Part shown: piece after piece, positions 51,077 through 61,500 of the stretch
Layout of the letters: each line of letters begins with the position of its first letter
How positions within the stretch are numbered: position 1 is the stretch's first letter
NCBI RefSeq assembly: GCF_027563465.1
Contig: NZ_JAPFQA010000018.1
Coordinates: 1 to 64,000, forward strand
Direction: 5' to 3'
DNA: 64,000 nucleotides
DNA from: Mesorhizobium qingshengii
GTDB taxonomy: Bacteria > Pseudomonadota > Alphaproteobacteria > Rhizobiales > Rhizobiaceae
Made by a program: the position numbers and the translations under genes
The notes under the pieces: generated by a model
What the model was told of the DNA's origin: nothing
The model's database searches: none
What the model saw: only the letters and a program-made list of their open reading frames with translations

Positions 51077-52618
51077 ATGCACAACCACAACCCGATTCCC
51101 CATGATATCGTGATTGCCGGCGCCGGTCCGGTCGGCCTGTTTCTCGCCTGCGAGCTGCGCCTGGCGGGCCTGTCGGTGCTGGTACTGGAGCAGGCCGAAG
51201 ACCCGCGCTCGCCGCTGAAGCGGCTTCCCTTCGGTATGCGCGGCCTCTCGGCACCCACCATCGAGGCCTTCCACCGGCGCGGCCTGCTGGACGACATTGC
51301 GGCGCCGCCCGCGAAGGATGGCCCCGCCGACGGCAAATCGGCCGCCGCGCACTGGATGCAGCAGCCGCGCCGCCCGGGCGGCCATTTCGCCGGCATCCAG
51401 TTCTACCTCGACGCCGTCGACAGCTCGAAATGGCTCTATCGCCTGCCGGGCCCGGCGGGCACCGGCATGGCGGCCGAGATGGAGCATTTGGAAACCGCAC
51501 TTGCCGCGCGCGCAGGCGCGATGGGCGTCGAGATCAGGCGCGGCCTCGGCGTCAACGGCTTCGGCCAGTCGGACGAGGAGGTGACCATCCGCGCCGGTGG
51601 CGAGACTTTTCACGCACGCTGGCTCGTCGGTTGCGATGGCGGCCGCAGCACGGTCCGCAAGCTTGGCGGCATTGCGTTCACCGGCACCGAGGCCGAGTTC
51701 ACCGGTTATTCCGTTGAAGTCGAGATGGCCGATCCGGACAGGCTGAGCCTGGGCCGCCACTACACGGCGACGGGCATGTATACCCACTCACGGCCAGGCA
51801 CCATCGCGATGGTCGACTTCGACGGCGGCGCCTTCCACCGGACCCAGCCCATCACGCTCGAGCATGTGCAGGCGGTGTTGCGCCGCGTATCCGGCACCGA
51901 CGTCACCTTGACGGCGCTCAAGCTCGCCACGACCTGGACCGATCGCGCCTACCAGGCGACCGCCTACCGCATGGGGTGGGTGCTGCTCGCCGGCGACGCC
52001 GCGCACATCCATTCTCCCTTGGGCGGCCAGGGGCTCAATCTCGGGCTGGGCGACGCAATGAACCTCGGCTGGAAGCTCGCTGCCACCATCCGCGGCGACG
52101 CGCCGGCCGGCCTGCTCGACAGCTACTTCGATGAGCGGCACCCGGTGGGGGCGCAGGTTCTCGACTGGTCGCGCGCCCAGGTCGCGCTGATGCGGCCGAG
52201 CCGCAGTTCACGCGCGCTCGAAGCCATTATCCGCGATCTCATCGACACGCGCGACGGCGCGACATACTTCGCCGAGCGCGTGTGGGGCGTTTCTCTCCGC
52301 TACGATCTGGGCGGCGGTCACAAGCTGGTGGGTCATAGCGCGCCCGACTTCGAACTGGTCGACGGGACGAGGCTCGGCGAACGCTTGAGGAACGGGCAAG
52401 GCCTGCTGCTGGACTTCGATGCCCACCCTCCCCTTCAAGCGCTCGCAAGCCGCTGGAGCGGCCGGATCACCTATATCGCAGGAGACGCCAGGGATCGGCT
52501 GGGCCTGAGCGCCGTGCTCGTGCGCCCCGATGGCTTCGTCGCCTGGGCCGCTGAGGCTGTTCCTGACTTCGATGAGGCCACCCAGGCCGTGTCGCGATGG
52601 TTTGGCGAACCCGAATAG
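51077..52618 (+). CDS. FAD-dependent aromatic-type monooxygenase
   Basis: A 513-residue flavoprotein with AAGGAG upstream. Dinucleotide motif GAGPVGLFLACELRLAG at about 15, GCDGGRSTVRK near 190, GDAAHIHSPLGGQGLNLGLGDAMNLGWKLA near 310, and a thioredoxin-like C-terminal domain (about 420-513). This is the PheA/TfdB/MhpA group of single-component hydroxylases. It would hydroxylate a phenolic or polyketide-like substrate with NAD(P)H and O2. It appears to be a single gene. Confidence 0.92.
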   Translation: MHNHNPIPHDIVIAGAGPVGLFLACELRLAGLSVLVLEQAEDPRSPLKRLPFGMRGLSAPTIEAFHRRGLLDDIAAPPAKDGPADGKSAAAHWMQQPRRPGGHFAGIQFYLDAVDSSKWLYRLPGPAGTGMAAEMEHLETALAARAGAMGVEIRRGLGVNGFGQSDEEVTIRAGGETFHARWLVGCDGGRSTVRKLGGIAFTGTEAEFTGYSVEVEMADPDRLSLGRHYTATGMYTHSRPGTIAMVDFDGGAFHRTQPITLEHVQAVLRRVSGTDVTLTALKLATTWTDRAYQATAYRMGWVLLAGDAAHIHSPLGGQGLNLGLGDAMNLGWKLAATIRGDAPAGLLDSYFDERHPVGAQVLDWSRAQVALMRPSRSSRALEAIIRDLIDTRDGATYFAERVWGVSLRYDLGGGHKLVGHSAPDFELVDGTRLGERLRNGQGLLLDFDAHPPLQALASRWSGRITYIAGDARDRLGLSAVLVRPDGFVAWAAEAVPDFDEATQAVSRWFGEPE

Positions 52619-52715
52619 GTGCCTGCGCGTGCTAAAGGAACTGTTGAGCCTGATTTCGGTTGTCTGCCGTGCAACTTATCATTCCACGAAGGCACCCGAT
52701 GAGCGAACATGAAAC

Positions 52716-53432
52716 ATGGCAATCAAGAAGCGCGGCTCTTTTCGAAAGATCCTGAGTGGCATCGTCGCGGCAATTGCCGCCGCGCCTGATCGCACATCCG
52801 AGCAAGGCGTGAGCACCGCTAAGGCGTCAGTGGTCGCCGAATGGCCGCTGCCGCCATCGGCAACGCTTGGCTCCTCCTTGCGCCTGAAGGGGATCGAACG
52901 CGAAATTCGAGCCCGCCTGCCGTGGGCGGTGAGGAAGTTCGCCAAGGCTGAAACGGGCCGCATCGTATTGCGCATGTTGCAAACCGATGCGGATGCGTTC
53001 CAGGCCGCCTCGGCAACCATCTCCAGGACGCTGGAGGAGATCGAAGCACTGGCCGTGCTTCCGCGCGAGGCAGAGGACATTCTCACCATCTCCTCCCGCG
53101 AGCGTCACAAATGGCTCAAGGATGGTCGCCTGAAAAGCATAGGCACCCGCACCGTGAAGATGCGCGGCCGATCCAAGGCCGTAACCTTCCATGTCTTCGA
53201 TCCACGGCACATCGAGGACATTCTCGATCGGGACCTGGCGAGTGCGTGGCGGGAGGAAGATGCGCAGGAAGCATCCGAGAACAGACGGCGCGGTGCCGGC
53301 AAGGCCGCGCTGACGCGAGCAGGAAAACGAGAGCGCAAGGCGCGCAGTCCCAGGAATTCGGGAAAGGATGATGCTCCACGGCCAAAGCTGGAGGGCTGGG
53401 ATACGTTCGAGGCGGAAGGCCTGCTGCGTTAG
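52716..53432 (+). CDS. Hypothetical protein with a helix-turn-helix-like core
   Basis: A 238-residue cytoplasmic, basic protein. No known family is evident. The middle (LTISSRERHKWLKDGRLKSIGTRTVKMRG) looks like an excisionase/MerR-like helix-turn-helix with wing, and the following VFDPRHIEDIL is similar to what follows in such proteins. The C-terminus is a charged linker (RRRGAGKAALTRAGKRERK). Possibly a DNA-binding protein. No neighbour suggests its target. Confidence 0.65.
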   Translation: MAIKKRGSFRKILSGIVAAIAAAPDRTSEQGVSTAKASVVAEWPLPPSATLGSSLRLKGIEREIRARLPWAVRKFAKAETGRIVLRMLQTDADAFQAASATISRTLEEIEALAVLPREAEDILTISSRERHKWLKDGRLKSIGTRTVKMRGRSKAVTFHVFDPRHIEDILDRDLASAWREEDAQEASENRRRGAGKAALTRAGKRERKARSPRNSGKDDAPRPKLEGWDTFEAEGLLR

Positions 53433-53573
53433 AACCGTGGCTGCACTCCTTCGGTTCGGGTCGCGAAATCCAATGGGCGAAAAACGAGATGGCTTGTCGG
53501 GAATGATGCCGGCCGTTCGTCCTCTGGGTGCAACCAAGAACCGGACACCCGACCAATCACCCGGAGCCTGCCA

Positions 53574-54215
53574 ATGACCCCCACCATCACAGCCTTTGAA
53601 CGATCGCCCGATGGCGGCAAGGGACTGGCGCGCGATACGCGCATTCGCTGGGCCCTCGAAGAAGTGGGGCAGCCCTATGAGGTTCGTCTCGTTTCCTTCG
53701 CAGAGATGAAGGCGCCTGGCCACCTGGCCATCCATCCCTTCGGCCAGATCCCCACCTATGAGGAAGGTTCTCTGTGCCTGTTCGAGACCGGCTCGATCAT
53801 CTTTCATCTAGCCGAACAGCATGCGGGACTGCTGCCCAAGGGTCGCAATGCCCGCGCGCGTGCCATCACCTGGATGCTTGCCGCACTTAACACCGTCGAG
53901 CCGCCGATCCTCGAATTGACGACAGCAAGAATATTCGAAGCTGACAGGTCCTGGAGCGCGGAGCGCCTGCCGTTGGTAAAGGACCGTGTTCGCGCCCGGC
54001 TGGACAAGCTCTCGGCTCACTTAGGCGGCGCCGACTGGCTTGATGATGCGTTCAGCGCCGGCGATCTGTTGATGGTATCGGTGCTGCTTCGACTAAGAAT
54101 GTCCGGCATTTTGGACGAATATCAAAACCTGGCTGCCTATGTTGCTCGCGGGGAAGCTCGGCCCGCTTATGCCAGAGCTTTCGCCGCGCAATTTGCGATC
54201 AACGCCCCATCATAA
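53574..54215 (+). CDS. Glutathione S-transferase
   Basis: A 213-residue cytosolic GST. The N-terminal thioredoxin fold shows RIRWALEEVGQPYEVRLVSF and the cis-Pro/GSH region GQIPTYEEG...LFETGSIIFHLAE. The C-terminal helical domain ends in LDDAFSAGDLLMVSVL. It conjugates or reduces with glutathione, substrate unknown. It seems to stand alone. Length is normal. Confidence 0.92.
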   Translation: MTPTITAFERSPDGGKGLARDTRIRWALEEVGQPYEVRLVSFAEMKAPGHLAIHPFGQIPTYEEGSLCLFETGSIIFHLAEQHAGLLPKGRNARARAITWMLAALNTVEPPILELTTARIFEADRSWSAERLPLVKDRVRARLDKLSAHLGGADWLDDAFSAGDLLMVSVLLRLRMSGILDEYQNLAAYVARGEARPAYARAFAAQFAINAPS

Positions 54216-54274
54216 AGCTGGGCCGACAGCAGGTTTGAAGTCAGCATGCCGCCGAGCCTTTGGGCTCACGGCGG

Positions 54275-54640
54275 CTACGGATACTTCGCCTTTGCGACCG
54301 CCGGGCTTAAATCGCCCTGCAACGCCTTCGGCAGGGGAAGACTCGAGCACTGCAAATGCACCTCGCGGGCGAATAGTTTTCGTTGCTTCTGCTCATGCTC
54401 CTTGGTGGCGGCTATGATCCCTAGCCCGTACGGGCCAAGTGCTGCGAATTCCCAGCCCGGGTGGTGTTTTTCGCGAGCCTCGTAGTCCAAGGCCGCCGCC
54501 CGGGCCTGCTGGCATTCCGGCGACGCCCATTTCTGGTCCTGCTGCGAAAGCGACGCGCCATAGTCGACGGGAGACGTCGCGCATCCAGCCACCGTCGCGG
54601 CCAATGCGACCGCCACTGCAATTCTCATCGCAATTCTCAT
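54275..54640 (-). CDS. Lipoprotein of unknown function
   Basis: A 121-residue protein with lipobox VAGC (Cys at about 19). The start region has an exact-looking duplication of 12 bases (ATGAGAATTGCG then ATGAGAATTGCA), so translation could begin at 54640 or 54628. The mature part has a Trp/Glu-rich helix (WASPECQQARAAALDYEAREK), a hydrophobic GPYGLGIIAAT and one late Cys. Envelope-located. Not recognised. Confidence 0.7.
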   Translation of the reverse strand: MRIAMRIAVAVALAATVAGCATSPVDYGASLSQQDQKWASPECQQARAAALDYEAREKHHPGWEFAALGPYGLGIIAATKEHEQKQRKLFAREVHLQCSSLPLPKALQGDLSPAVAKAKYP

Positions 54641-54849
54641 CCCGAGCTTCCCAACCGGTGTGGAGAGTACACGGAACTCTTCCTCCCACAAGGAGACAGG
54701 TTCGAGAGGCAGGTCGGGATACGCTTGTCGGTCAAAACCGTCATTCGCCGCGTGCGGGAACCAATGACGGGCGAGACTGTTCAATTGTAACTTTGATACG
54801 ACGCTGACGAGCCCGGCCGGGTAAGCGGCGACCTCCAGGAGCTCCCATC

Positions 54850-55290
54850 ATGAAGATTTCGTCCACAATTCGTTCCGTCTCGCTTGCCGTCATCGCCGCC
54901 GGGGCAGTCAGCGTCGCCAGCGCCGCGCATGCCGACAGCGGCACGATCCGCTTCGCCGTCTACAAGGCGGCGTTCTTCGTCGGCGGCTCCGGCGGCAAAG
55001 GCACCTTCACCTTTCATGGAAAGAGCTACCCGATCTCAATCGGCGCCGTGTCCGGAGGCCTGGCTTTCGGCGTATCCAAGACATACTTCCACGGCACCGT
55101 GCGCCACATCCGCCGCGCCCGCGACGTGACCGGGGTCTACGGAGCGGCCGGTGGCGGTGGCACGATCGGCAAGGGCGCCCAGGTGATCATCATGACCAAC
55201 GACAAGGGTGCCCAGCTCGAACTCACGGGCAAGCAGGTCGGCCTGCAGGTCAACGCCGACCTCAGCGGCATGGCCATCTCGTTCAACTAA
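54850..55290 (+). CDS. Exported beta-rich hypothetical protein
   Basis: A 146-residue protein with signal peptide (MKISSTIRSVSLAVIAAGAV to ASAAHA) and a glycine-rich beta-strand body (GSGGKGTFTFHGKSYPISI, GVYGAAGGGGTIGKGAQ, VIIMTNDKGAQLELTGKQVG, LSGMAISFN). The arrangement reminds one of DUF1134/EipA-type or YSC84-like envelope proteins, but I cannot fix a family. Likely periplasmic. A strong hairpin follows at 55320. Confidence 0.75.
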   Translation: MKISSTIRSVSLAVIAAGAVSVASAAHADSGTIRFAVYKAAFFVGGSGGKGTFTFHGKSYPISIGAVSGGLAFGVSKTYFHGTVRHIRRARDVTGVYGAAGGGGTIGKGAQVIIMTNDKGAQLELTGKQVGLQVNADLSGMAISFN

Positions 55291-55319
55291 AGCCGTCATT
55301 CCAGGCGGAGGATATCCAA

Positions 55320-55350
55320 GGGCGGTGCCGGCTTCGAGCTGGCACCGCCC
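55320..55350. terminator. Strong hairpin between two convergent genes
   Basis: GGGCGGTGCC and GGCACCGCCC pair perfectly around an 11-base loop. It lies between the stops of the exported protein gene (plus) and the ABC-F gene (minus) and can serve both. No long T tract follows, so it may depend on stem strength. Confidence 0.6.
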
Positions 55351-55358
55351 CTCGTCAT

Positions 55359-56981
<1,623 letters not shown>

Positions 56982-57096
56982 ATGGGAGTCCGAAAGGTGG
57001 AGAGGGGAACAAGGCGGTTGGGAGGAAGCCTCTACCAAGGCTTCGCCATAAAGGTAACCCCTATCCCACACGCCTTTGCTGCCCTGCTCCCCTCCC

Positions 57097-58650
57097 TCAG
57101 GCAGCCTCGCCAACCGGCGCCAGCGCCGCCGCCTCGATCATCGCCCATCGTGCCGCTTCGTCAGGCGTCATCTCGTTGGAGGCGATGGCCCCAAAGGCAG
57201 CCGCGGCGGCCCGCGTGCGAGCCGGCGCTTCGGGCAGCCTGTCCGGCCCCTCCAGCCGGAAGGAGGCCGGCGACAGCGGGCCGAACATCAGCGCGCGCGT
57301 CAGATCCGGCCAGCGGCGTGGATCGGGCTCCGCCCCGATCCTGCGGGCGAACAGCACCGCCATGTCGTGCATCAGCACCTGTGGCGGCCCGTTGCGCGCC
57401 GCGCGGCTGGCGGCGAGCCCTTCATCGAGTTCGGTCCGCGAGGGAGCGGCGACCCGGCCGGACCAGACATAGCTCAGCCACCGCGCCTGCAGTTCGAGCA
57501 CGGGCAGCAGCGGTCCCACCTGGTCGTAAAGCCCGATGAAGGCGAGCCCTTCGAGGTCGGGATGGAAGGTGTGGTCGGCCAGGGTTACGTGCTGGCCGTC
57601 GAGTTCCAGCGCCTCGGCGATGTCGCGGCCGAGGAATGGCAGCGACAGCGCATAGCCGGTGCCCATGATGATGGCGTCCACCTGCTCGCTTGTCCCGTCG
57701 GTAAAGCAGACGGTGTCGCCTTCGACGCGCTCGATCCACGGGCGCGGCGCGATACGGCCCTCGGCGACGAGCGGCAGGTAGTTCTGCGACTGGGTGAGCC
57801 CGGCGGCGAAGATATTGTCGTCGGGCCGCGGCGCGCCAAACTGCTCCGGGCTGCCGGAAGTGCCGACGACAAACCCCTTCAGCCCCGCCGCCAGCATCTC
57901 CGGTGGCGTCACCGGCCCGGCAAGGGCAGCAAAGCGGGTGAAGGCAAGATGGTCCGCCGGAACGCCGGCGAGCAGTTTGCCAAGCACGTAGCGCTGGCGC
58001 CGGCTGGCGACGCTGACCCTTGCCGCGCCGCCGGCCGCCAGCTCGGATGCGATCTCCAGAGCGCTGATGGAGCAACCGGTGACCAGCACTGAAAGGCCGC
58101 GATAGGCGGCGGCACCCTGGTAGTGCATGCTGTGGCGCACGCCGCCGCTGCCGGTAAAACCGCCGATGCCAGCGACCTCCGGCATGTGCGGGCGAGCCTG
58201 GCGTCCGGTTGCGACCACCACACGCCCGAAGCGTTCCGCGCGCAACGCGCCATTGGCGCGCGAGGTGACCAGCCAGCCGCCATCGGCATGCCGCTCCAGC
58301 CGCTCCACCGGCGTCCCGGTTCTGATGCGGCGGGCAGTGCCTGTCGCGGCGGCATAGCGCTCGAGATAGGCGAGCATCTCCGCCTGCGTCGGATAAACAG
58401 GGGTGCCGGGCGCATGGTCGAGATCGCTGAAGGCGCTCAGCACCCGGCTGGTGTTGGTGCGCATGCCGGCCCACGTGCCGCTCATCGGCTGTCCGGCGTT
58501 CCACTGGCCGCCTAGCCGCTCGGCGACCTCGAAGACGACCGGCTCGAAACCGTTGCGGCTCAGCCAGGCGGCGGCGGCGAGGCCACCGGGTCCGGCGCCG
58601 ATGACGGCGACATGGTTGCCGGGATGGATTTCAACATGGGATGCGGTCAT
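57097..58650 (-). CDS. Flavin-containing monooxygenase
   Basis: A 517-residue flavoprotein with FAD motif VIGAGPGGLAAAAWLSRNGF (about 16-35), the Trp/Arg middle (RTNTSRVLSAFSD), a second Rossmann motif VLVTGCSISALEIASELA and the ATGRQARPH block; the pattern matches bacterial FMO/Baeyer-Villiger relatives. It oxygenates soft nucleophiles or ketones using NADPH and O2. It is divergent from the pyridoxamine-oxidase-like pair, so the two sets may be co-regulated. Confidence 0.9.
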   Translation of the reverse strand: MTASHVEIHPGNHVAVIGAGPGGLAAAAWLSRNGFEPVVFEVAERLGGQWNAGQPMSGTWAGMRTNTSRVLSAFSDLDHAPGTPVYPTQAEMLAYLERYAAATGTARRIRTGTPVERLERHADGGWLVTSRANGALRAERFGRVVVATGRQARPHMPEVAGIGGFTGSGGVRHSMHYQGAAAYRGLSVLVTGCSISALEIASELAAGGAARVSVASRRQRYVLGKLLAGVPADHLAFTRFAALAGPVTPPEMLAAGLKGFVVGTSGSPEQFGAPRPDDNIFAAGLTQSQNYLPLVAEGRIAPRPWIERVEGDTVCFTDGTSEQVDAIIMGTGYALSLPFLGRDIAEALELDGQHVTLADHTFHPDLEGLAFIGLYDQVGPLLPVLELQARWLSYVWSGRVAAPSRTELDEGLAASRAARNGPPQVLMHDMAVLFARRIGAEPDPRRWPDLTRALMFGPLSPASFRLEGPDRLPEAPARTRAAAAAFGAIASNEMTPDEAARWAMIEAAALAPVGEAA

Positions 58651-58796
58651 TCTGGGTCTCCTGTCCTGGGAAAGCCCGCCGATAGCGCGGCGCCGACCGC
58701 ATCGCCTCCTAAATGCTTCCTAAGCGGAGCCTGGTTTTCCTAAATAAATACTATGGTTATAAGGAACGGCTGAAACAGGACCTGGCGCGGCGACGG

Positions 58797-59270
58797 ATGA
58801 CACTGGACGAGGAACTCGCCGATTTCATCGAAAGCCCGGTGATGATCATCATCGGCACGCGCAATGCCGACTACGTTCCCGAGATCGCGCGCGGCGTCGG
58901 CGTCGAGGTCGATCGCGCGACCGGCACGATCAGCCTGCTGATGTCGGCATGGCAGTGGCCTGAGACCGCCGCCAACCTTGCAAGCGGCGCCCCGATCGCG
59001 ATCACGCTGGCGCGGCCATCCGACTATGTCTGCTACCAGTTGAAAGGCATTGTCACGGCCGCGCGGCCCGGCGCCGGTGATGACGAGGCCCGTGCCGGCC
59101 GCTACATCGCCAGCATCACCTCCGTGCTCGGCGGCCTCGGCCTCGACACGATGCTTGCCGAGCCGTGGCAGACGGACCGCGAGCTGCTGCGCATCAATGT
59201 GGCACCGGGGCAAGTGTTCCTGCAGACGCCAGGGGCACAGGCCGGACGCCTTGTCGCGGCCGACCCATGA
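58797..59270 (+). CDS. Pyridoxamine 5'-phosphate oxidase-like flavin-fold protein
   Basis: A 157-residue protein of the split-barrel flavin-binding fold (IESPVMIIIGTRNADYVPEIARGVGVEVD, then GTISLLMSAWQWPETAANL). A longer reading from an ATG at 58713 would add 28 basic residues and is less likely, as an AT-rich promoter-like tract covers that region. It overlaps the next gene by four bases (ATGA). The two probably work as one unit, reducing or sensing a flavin or other cofactor. Confidence 0.8.
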   Translation: MTLDEELADFIESPVMIIIGTRNADYVPEIARGVGVEVDRATGTISLLMSAWQWPETAANLASGAPIAITLARPSDYVCYQLKGIVTAARPGAGDDEARAGRYIASITSVLGGLGLDTMLAEPWQTDRELLRINVAPGQVFLQTPGAQAGRLVAADP

Positions 59271-60613
59271 CGATCGCACTCGCCGAGCTTGCCTCCTGCT
59301 TCGAAGGCGTCATCCCCTCCATCATCACCACGGTGGCGGCGGACGGAACGCCCAACATCTCCTATCTTTCGCATGTCGTGTCCGTCGACAACGGCCATGT
59401 CGCGCTGTCCAACCAGTTCTTCTCGAAGACCGCCGCCAATGTACGGGCCAATCCACGCGCCGCATTGCTGGTGGTCGACGCGCTGAACGGCCTGCAATAC
59501 CGGCTCGACATCGCCTTCAAGGAGAGCCTCGAGACCGGGCCGCTGTTCGAACGCATGGCCGCCGACCTGAAGGCGGCCAGCCTGCAGATCAGCATGGGCT
59601 CGGTGATGCGGCTGAGGGCCATCGACGTCTACAGGGTACTCGCCATCCGCAAGGTACGCTCACCGGTGATGCGGGCGGCGCCGGTCCCCGGCATGGCGGG
59701 CGAGCGGCTGAAGGGCCTCGGCATGCTGGCTTCCGCGCTCGCCGAGGCGGAAGATCTCGCTGTGCTGCTCGAGACCACACTTGCCAGCCTGCGAGACGAA
59801 TTCGGCTTTCGCCCGGCGATGATCCTCGCCTATGACGCCGCGCGCGAGAAGCTGACGACCATCGCCAGCGCCGGCTATCGTACCAGCGGCATCGGCTCGG
59901 AGGTGGCGCTCGGCGACGGCCTGATCGGCACCGCCGCGCTGGAGCGGCGCAGCCTTCGAATCAACGACATGAGCCGCACGCGGCGGTTCGGCGGCGCCAT
60001 CGAGGCAAGCGGCAGCACCCGCGAAAACCACACGCGCACCATCAGCCTGCCCGGCCTGCCCGACGCGATGAGCCAGCTCGTGGTGCCGCTCGTCGCCCAG
60101 CATCAGCTCAAGGGCGTGCTGGTGATCGAGAGCGAGAAGCGCCTCGCCTTCTCGCCCGACGACGAGGTGGCGATGTCAATCCTCGGACGGCATCTCGCCA
60201 TGGCGCTGTCGCTGGTGGAAACGGATCCGCCCGAGACGCCTGCGGCGCGGACTGTCGGCGGCACGGGCGCTCCGGCCGCAGGGCCAGTTTTCCGCGTGGT
60301 CCATCACCCGATCGACGACAGCGTCTTCATCGGGAACGAATATATCGTTCGCGGCGTGCCGGGGCGGCTGCTGATGAGCTTCCTCAGGATTTACCTGCGC
60401 GAGGGCCGGCGTGAGTTCTCGAACAAGGAAATCCGCGCGGACGCCACGCTGCGCCTGCCCGATTTCAAGGACAATCTGGAAACGAGGCTGCTCCTTCTGC
60501 AGCGCCGCCTGCAGGAAAAGCACGCTCCGGTCCAGGTGGAGCGCCCGGCGCGCGGCCGCATCCTGCTTGTCGTTTCAGGACAGCCAGCGATCAACGACGC
60601 ACCGGAGGACTGA
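59267..60613 (+). CDS. Split-barrel flavin fold plus GAF sensor with C-terminal winged-helix-like part
   Basis: A 448-residue protein. Residues about 1-140 are a pyridoxamine-oxidase-like barrel (GVIPSIITTVAADGTPNISYL). About 160-330 is a GAF domain (LLETTLASLRDEFGFRPAMILAYD, DGLIGTAALERRSLRIND, LVVPLVAQHQLKGVLVIES). The end (about 365-440) has a winged-helix-like pattern (GNEYIVRGVPGRLLMSFLRIY and LPDFKDNLETRLLLLQRRL). The combination of enzyme-like and sensory parts with a possible DNA- or partner-binding end is uncommon. It is coupled to the small protein before it. Confidence 0.75.
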   Translation: MTIALAELASCFEGVIPSIITTVAADGTPNISYLSHVVSVDNGHVALSNQFFSKTAANVRANPRAALLVVDALNGLQYRLDIAFKESLETGPLFERMAADLKAASLQISMGSVMRLRAIDVYRVLAIRKVRSPVMRAAPVPGMAGERLKGLGMLASALAEAEDLAVLLETTLASLRDEFGFRPAMILAYDAAREKLTTIASAGYRTSGIGSEVALGDGLIGTAALERRSLRINDMSRTRRFGGAIEASGSTRENHTRTISLPGLPDAMSQLVVPLVAQHQLKGVLVIESEKRLAFSPDDEVAMSILGRHLAMALSLVETDPPETPAARTVGGTGAPAAGPVFRVVHHPIDDSVFIGNEYIVRGVPGRLLMSFLRIYLREGRREFSNKEIRADATLRLPDFKDNLETRLLLLQRRLQEKHAPVQVERPARGRILLVVSGQPAINDAPED

Positions 60614-60664
60614 CACCCGGCGCGCCGCCCGGGGACGGCGTGGGTGACACTGCACTTCCCGGAA

Positions 60665-60725
60665 ACACTCCAGAAACAAGATTCAACAGTCCGGAAAAAC
60701 TGGCGAAAAAATCGTCTGTCATAAC
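60665..60725 (+). promoter_or_regulatory. Conserved upstream element, copy B
   Basis: Aligned to 30558-30618 without gaps and with about 53 of 61 identities, ending in CATAAC where copy A has CATAAT. It lies about 60-120 bases upstream of the intact secreted-protein gene, in the same relative place as copy A, so it probably holds the promoter and a regulatory site. The same bases could also be translated as TPETRFNSPEKLAKK. Confidence 0.55.
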
Positions 60726-60783
60726 CATCCGCGCGGCGGCCGGACAGCGGTCGCCACACAACGCAAACGGATGGTCCCGAGAG

Positions 60784-61095
60784 ATGCAACGACGTTCGAC
60801 CGGATGGATGGGTGCCCTGATCGGCATTTCGCTCGCCATGCTTGCGGTCGCGCAGCCGGGTGCGGAAGCAGCGGTTACCCGGAGCGAATATTGCAGCCGG
60901 CTCGGTCTTCAGCTCGACGAGGCCATCGAAACCAAGGCCGGCCCCGGTGCCAATGCGACGGAGATCGCCGAGGCAACGGCACTCCAGAACAAGGCGAACC
61001 GGTTTTGTGCCGAGCGCAAGCAGGCACAAGGCATCCGGACCTTCGCCAACGCCTTGAGACTTCTCGGAGTGACTCCGGTCGATCTGAACCAGTGA
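60784..61095 (+). CDS. Small secreted protein with two cysteines
   Basis: A 103-residue protein with signal peptide (MQRRSTGWMGALIGISLAML to GAEA). The mature part is helical with two cysteines (SEYCSRLGLQLDEAIE and ANRFCAERKQAQG) and probably forms one disulfide. It has a decayed partial copy at 30676. I do not recognise the family. Likely periplasmic. The following small His/Lys-rich gene lies 33 bases downstream. Confidence 0.75.
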   Translation: MQRRSTGWMGALIGISLAMLAVAQPGAEAAVTRSEYCSRLGLQLDEAIETKAGPGANATEIAEATALQNKANRFCAERKQAQGIRTFANALRLLGVTPVDLNQ

Positions 61096-61128
61096 CGGCA
61101 ACCATCAACCCCTGAAGGAAAGCCTATC

Positions 61129-61386
61129 ATGAACAAGCCCCTCCTCTGCGCGCTCGGCCTGGCCATTGCCCTCGGCGTCGCCATGCCGGTTGTCGGTGCC
61201 AGCACGGCCAACGCGGCCGCGACCACCACGGCCGCGTCGGGCGTTGCCCCGGCGGCGTCCGCTGCCGTCAGCAAACCGGTCCAGGCCGCCGCGCACAAGC
61301 ATGCCAAGCACGTGAAGAAGCACCGCAAGCACGTGAAGAAGCACACCGGCAAGAAGCACGGCAACAAGCACGCCAAGGCTTATTGA
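61129..61386 (+). CDS. Small secreted His/Lys-rich protein
   Basis: An 85-residue protein with signal peptide (MNKPLLCALGLAIALGVAM to ANAA), an Ala/Thr-rich spacer and a tail of repeated HAKHVKKHRKHVKKH type. The tail has about 10 His and 14 Lys and could bind metals or polyanions. It is followed at once by a strong terminator and has no other visible partner than the preceding small secreted gene. Confidence 0.75.
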   Translation: MNKPLLCALGLAIALGVAMPVVGASTANAAATTTAASGVAPAASAAVSKPVQAAAHKHAKHVKKHRKHVKKHTGKKHGNKHAKAY

Positions 61387-61418
61387 TCGCCTCTCTTCCG
61401 ACTTCCTTCCGGAAAAAG

Positions 61419-61450
61419 GCCGTCCTCGCAAAAGCGAGGGCGGCTTTTTT
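61419..61450 (+). terminator. Rho-independent terminator after the His/Lys-rich gene
   Basis: GCCGTCCTCGC and GCGAGGGCGGC pair (one G-T wobble) around AAAA, followed by TTTTTT. This is a textbook intrinsic terminator. Confidence 0.9.
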
Positions 61451-61461
61451 CTTGCGCGCGG

Positions 61462-61491
61462 CCCCGGGGATCAAGCCCCCGGGGATCAAGC
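61462..61491. repeat. Two tandem 15-bp units downstream of the glutamate-receptor-like gene
   Basis: ccccggggatcaagc occurs twice in direct succession, just beyond the stop of the minus-strand gene that ends at 61501. It is in the 3' flank and has no evident role. Confidence 0.85.
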
Positions 61492-61500
61492 CCTATCGGG

